Assembly: GCA_037447655.1 (NCBI GenBank)
Contig: JBBHKE010001134.1
Span: forward strand, 1 to 54,875
DNA: 54,875 nt
Reading direction: 5' to 3'
Source of the DNA: Zygnema cylindricum
Taxonomy: Eukaryota > Streptophyta > Zygnematophyceae > Zygnematales > Zygnemataceae
This document shows positions 53,726 through 54,875 of this stretch, piece after piece. The notes below the pieces were generated by a model. The model was not told the DNA's origin and did not search any database. It was given only the letters and a program-made list of their open reading frames with translations. Positions within the stretch are counted from its first letter, which is position 1, and each line of letters opens with the position of its first letter. The translations under genes were made by a program, and so were the position numbers.

Positions 53726-54085
53726 TCATCCATCACTGAGCATTACCGTGTTAACTTCATCCCTGAGCATTTTCAGTTAATGTCATCCCTGAGCATTTTC
53801 AGTTAATGTCATCCCTGCGCATTGCCCAGTTAACTTCATCACTTAGCATTACTGAGTTAACTTTGTCACTAAGCATTGTAAGTTAACGTCATCCCTGAGC
53901 ATTGGCCAGTTAACTTCATCACTGAGCATTATGGAGTTAACTTTAACACTGGGCATTACCGAGTTACCTTCATCACTGAGCATTACTGAATTAACCTCGT
54001 CACTCACTGATCGTTACCCAGTTAGCTTCATCACTGAGCATTCCTGAGTTAAGTTCATTACTAAGCATTAGTGAGTTAACTCAGC
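53726..54085. repeat. Intronic minisatellite, about 27-bp unit
   Basis: About thirteen units of CATCACTGAGCATTACTGAGTTAACTT with drift. Scattered GAGCATTGACT words continue to about 54620. Confidence 0.93.
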
Positions 54086-54801
54086 CTTCAAACCGGCCTA
54101 TATTTAGCAGCCTGTCTCAGCCATGGCTGAGCATTGACTGTAACTTTTGCTCGGTCTCACTATTGGCTGCAATTGCTTGGCTTGCCGCGTTGACTGAACT
54201 TTGGCTCAGCCTTGGCGAGTTGGGTTATTGATGATTTTAATTTAGCCCATCCGGCCGTTTGAGTTACCTCACCCATGTCTGTGCATTCCCTTGGGCTCGT
54301 TGAAATCTATACTTTGACTGAATTTTTGGCTAATCTATTTTCGACTATTGACTAGTATTGGTTTAGCTGTGGCTTAGGAAAAGCAGACCAAACACGAAAA
54401 GCAGACCCAAAGAAAAAAAAAAAAAACAAAGTAAAGGACCAAAAGAAGTTAATGGAAAAAACACTCTCTGCTCTTTTTTTAGTTATTTAGTTTTACTTGT
54501 TATTTAACTGAACATGGCTCATTTAAGGCTGCTGCTGACTGACTCAGCGAAGGGCTGTCAATCTCTCAATACAGGCATTGTTTGACTTGGCATAAGCTGA
54601 GCATTGACTAAATTTAACTTAGCCTAATGCCAGTCTAACGCCCAGTGTTTCATTGGCTTTCAGTTTTGGTGGTTGGGGTGAACCGCGTCAAGTCAACACT
54701 TCCAATTCATATGATGTAAAGGCTGGGAGAGCATGGCACTATATTGAGCCATTTGCCATCAGATCCTCCTTTCAATTCTGTTCTTGGCATTTCTGTGGCA
54801 G

Positions 54802-54875
54802 GTGAAATGGGGTATAATTGGATGTGGTGATGTAACAGAAAAGAAGTCGGGTCCGGCTCTCCAGTTGATTCCACA
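54802..54875 (+). CDS. Exon start of a Gfo/Idh/MocA-type oxidoreductase (partial)
   Basis: After TTCTGTGGCAG the frame reads VKWGIIGCGDVTEKKSGPAL to the window edge. WGIIGCGDVTE-KSGPA is the first beta strand and glycine-rich NAD(P)-binding turn (GxGxxx) of Gfo/Idh/MocA oxidoreductases, which use NAD(P) to oxidise sugars and related polyols. In that family this motif is usually at the very N terminus, so the preceding exon would add an unusual extension. The rest is off-window. Confidence 0.72.
   Translation, partial: MKWGIIGCGDVTEKKSGPALQLIP

Noticed and set aside
37190-54085. CRISPR array
   Set aside because: The tandem repeats lack regular unique spacers and the context is a eukaryotic repeat region.
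1-54875. Hammerhead ribozyme (retrozyme-type) in the LTRs
   Set aside because: I looked for CTGATGA with a matching GAAA arm and saw no convincing core.

Overview
This window looks like repeat-rich nuclear DNA of a land plant. It holds no bacterial or viral gene organisation. The evidence is nested Ty1/copia LTR retrotransposons, short TA- and TAA-flanked inverted-repeat transposons, long simple-sequence tracts, spliced relics of a plant-type calcium-dependent protein kinase (CDPK), and a putative spliced gene entering at the right edge (Gfo/Idh/MocA-type Rossmann start). The species cannot be fixed from the sequence alone. Element names below (copA to copF) are local labels.

Layout. 1-4302 is copA (minus strand, running off the left edge) with its 1.04 kb 5' LTR, inserted at a GGAGG site beside the 3' tail and LTR of an older plus-strand element (4303 to about 5107). 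5108-7864 is intergenic with two TA-flanked MITEs, one carrying a TAA-flanked Harbinger-like MITE. 7865-12521 is copB, a gag-only element with an unfamiliar ORF in place of pol. 13439-14437 is a solo LTR of the copA family in a purine tract. 14698-20827 is copC, a complete but mutated element. 20828-35850 is a nest: plus-strand copD is split by minus-strand copE (21188-34552, target duplication ATGCC), which is split by copF (24836-31281, target duplication GAAAT/AAAAT) and carries a TA-flanked MITE in its 5' LTR. 35850-38860 has further copia debris and a 1.5 kb pyrimidine minisatellite. 38893-43919 is bounded by perfect inverted repeats and TA, and carries unknown coding-like sequence, a truncated LTR and another inverted-repeat element. 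43920-52540 is mostly simple repeats and MITEs, with a U-box-like fragment, a CDPK pseudogene and a triplicated 80-bp structured repeat. 53240-54875 holds two candidate exons of one host gene.

Most unusual signals. (1) In every copia family here the primer binding site matches the anticodon arm of initiator tRNA-Met (half-tRNA priming), and the gag reading frame starts inside the LTR and reads through it, so the primer site is translated as Q-V-M-G-P. (2) The copA and copF LTR families carry, at one position, a tRNA-like B-box module antisense to the element, followed by hairpins whose loop is conserved while the stems change in compensating ways. (3) copB couples gag to a novel charged ORF. 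(4) Three 80-bp copies near 49.2-49.6 kb keep a foldable structure despite base changes.

The retroelement frames are nearly all broken by stops and frameshifts, so this is a fossil nest rather than a set of working genes. The only candidate functional host gene is at the extreme right edge. All calls come from reading the sequence; no database search was run.
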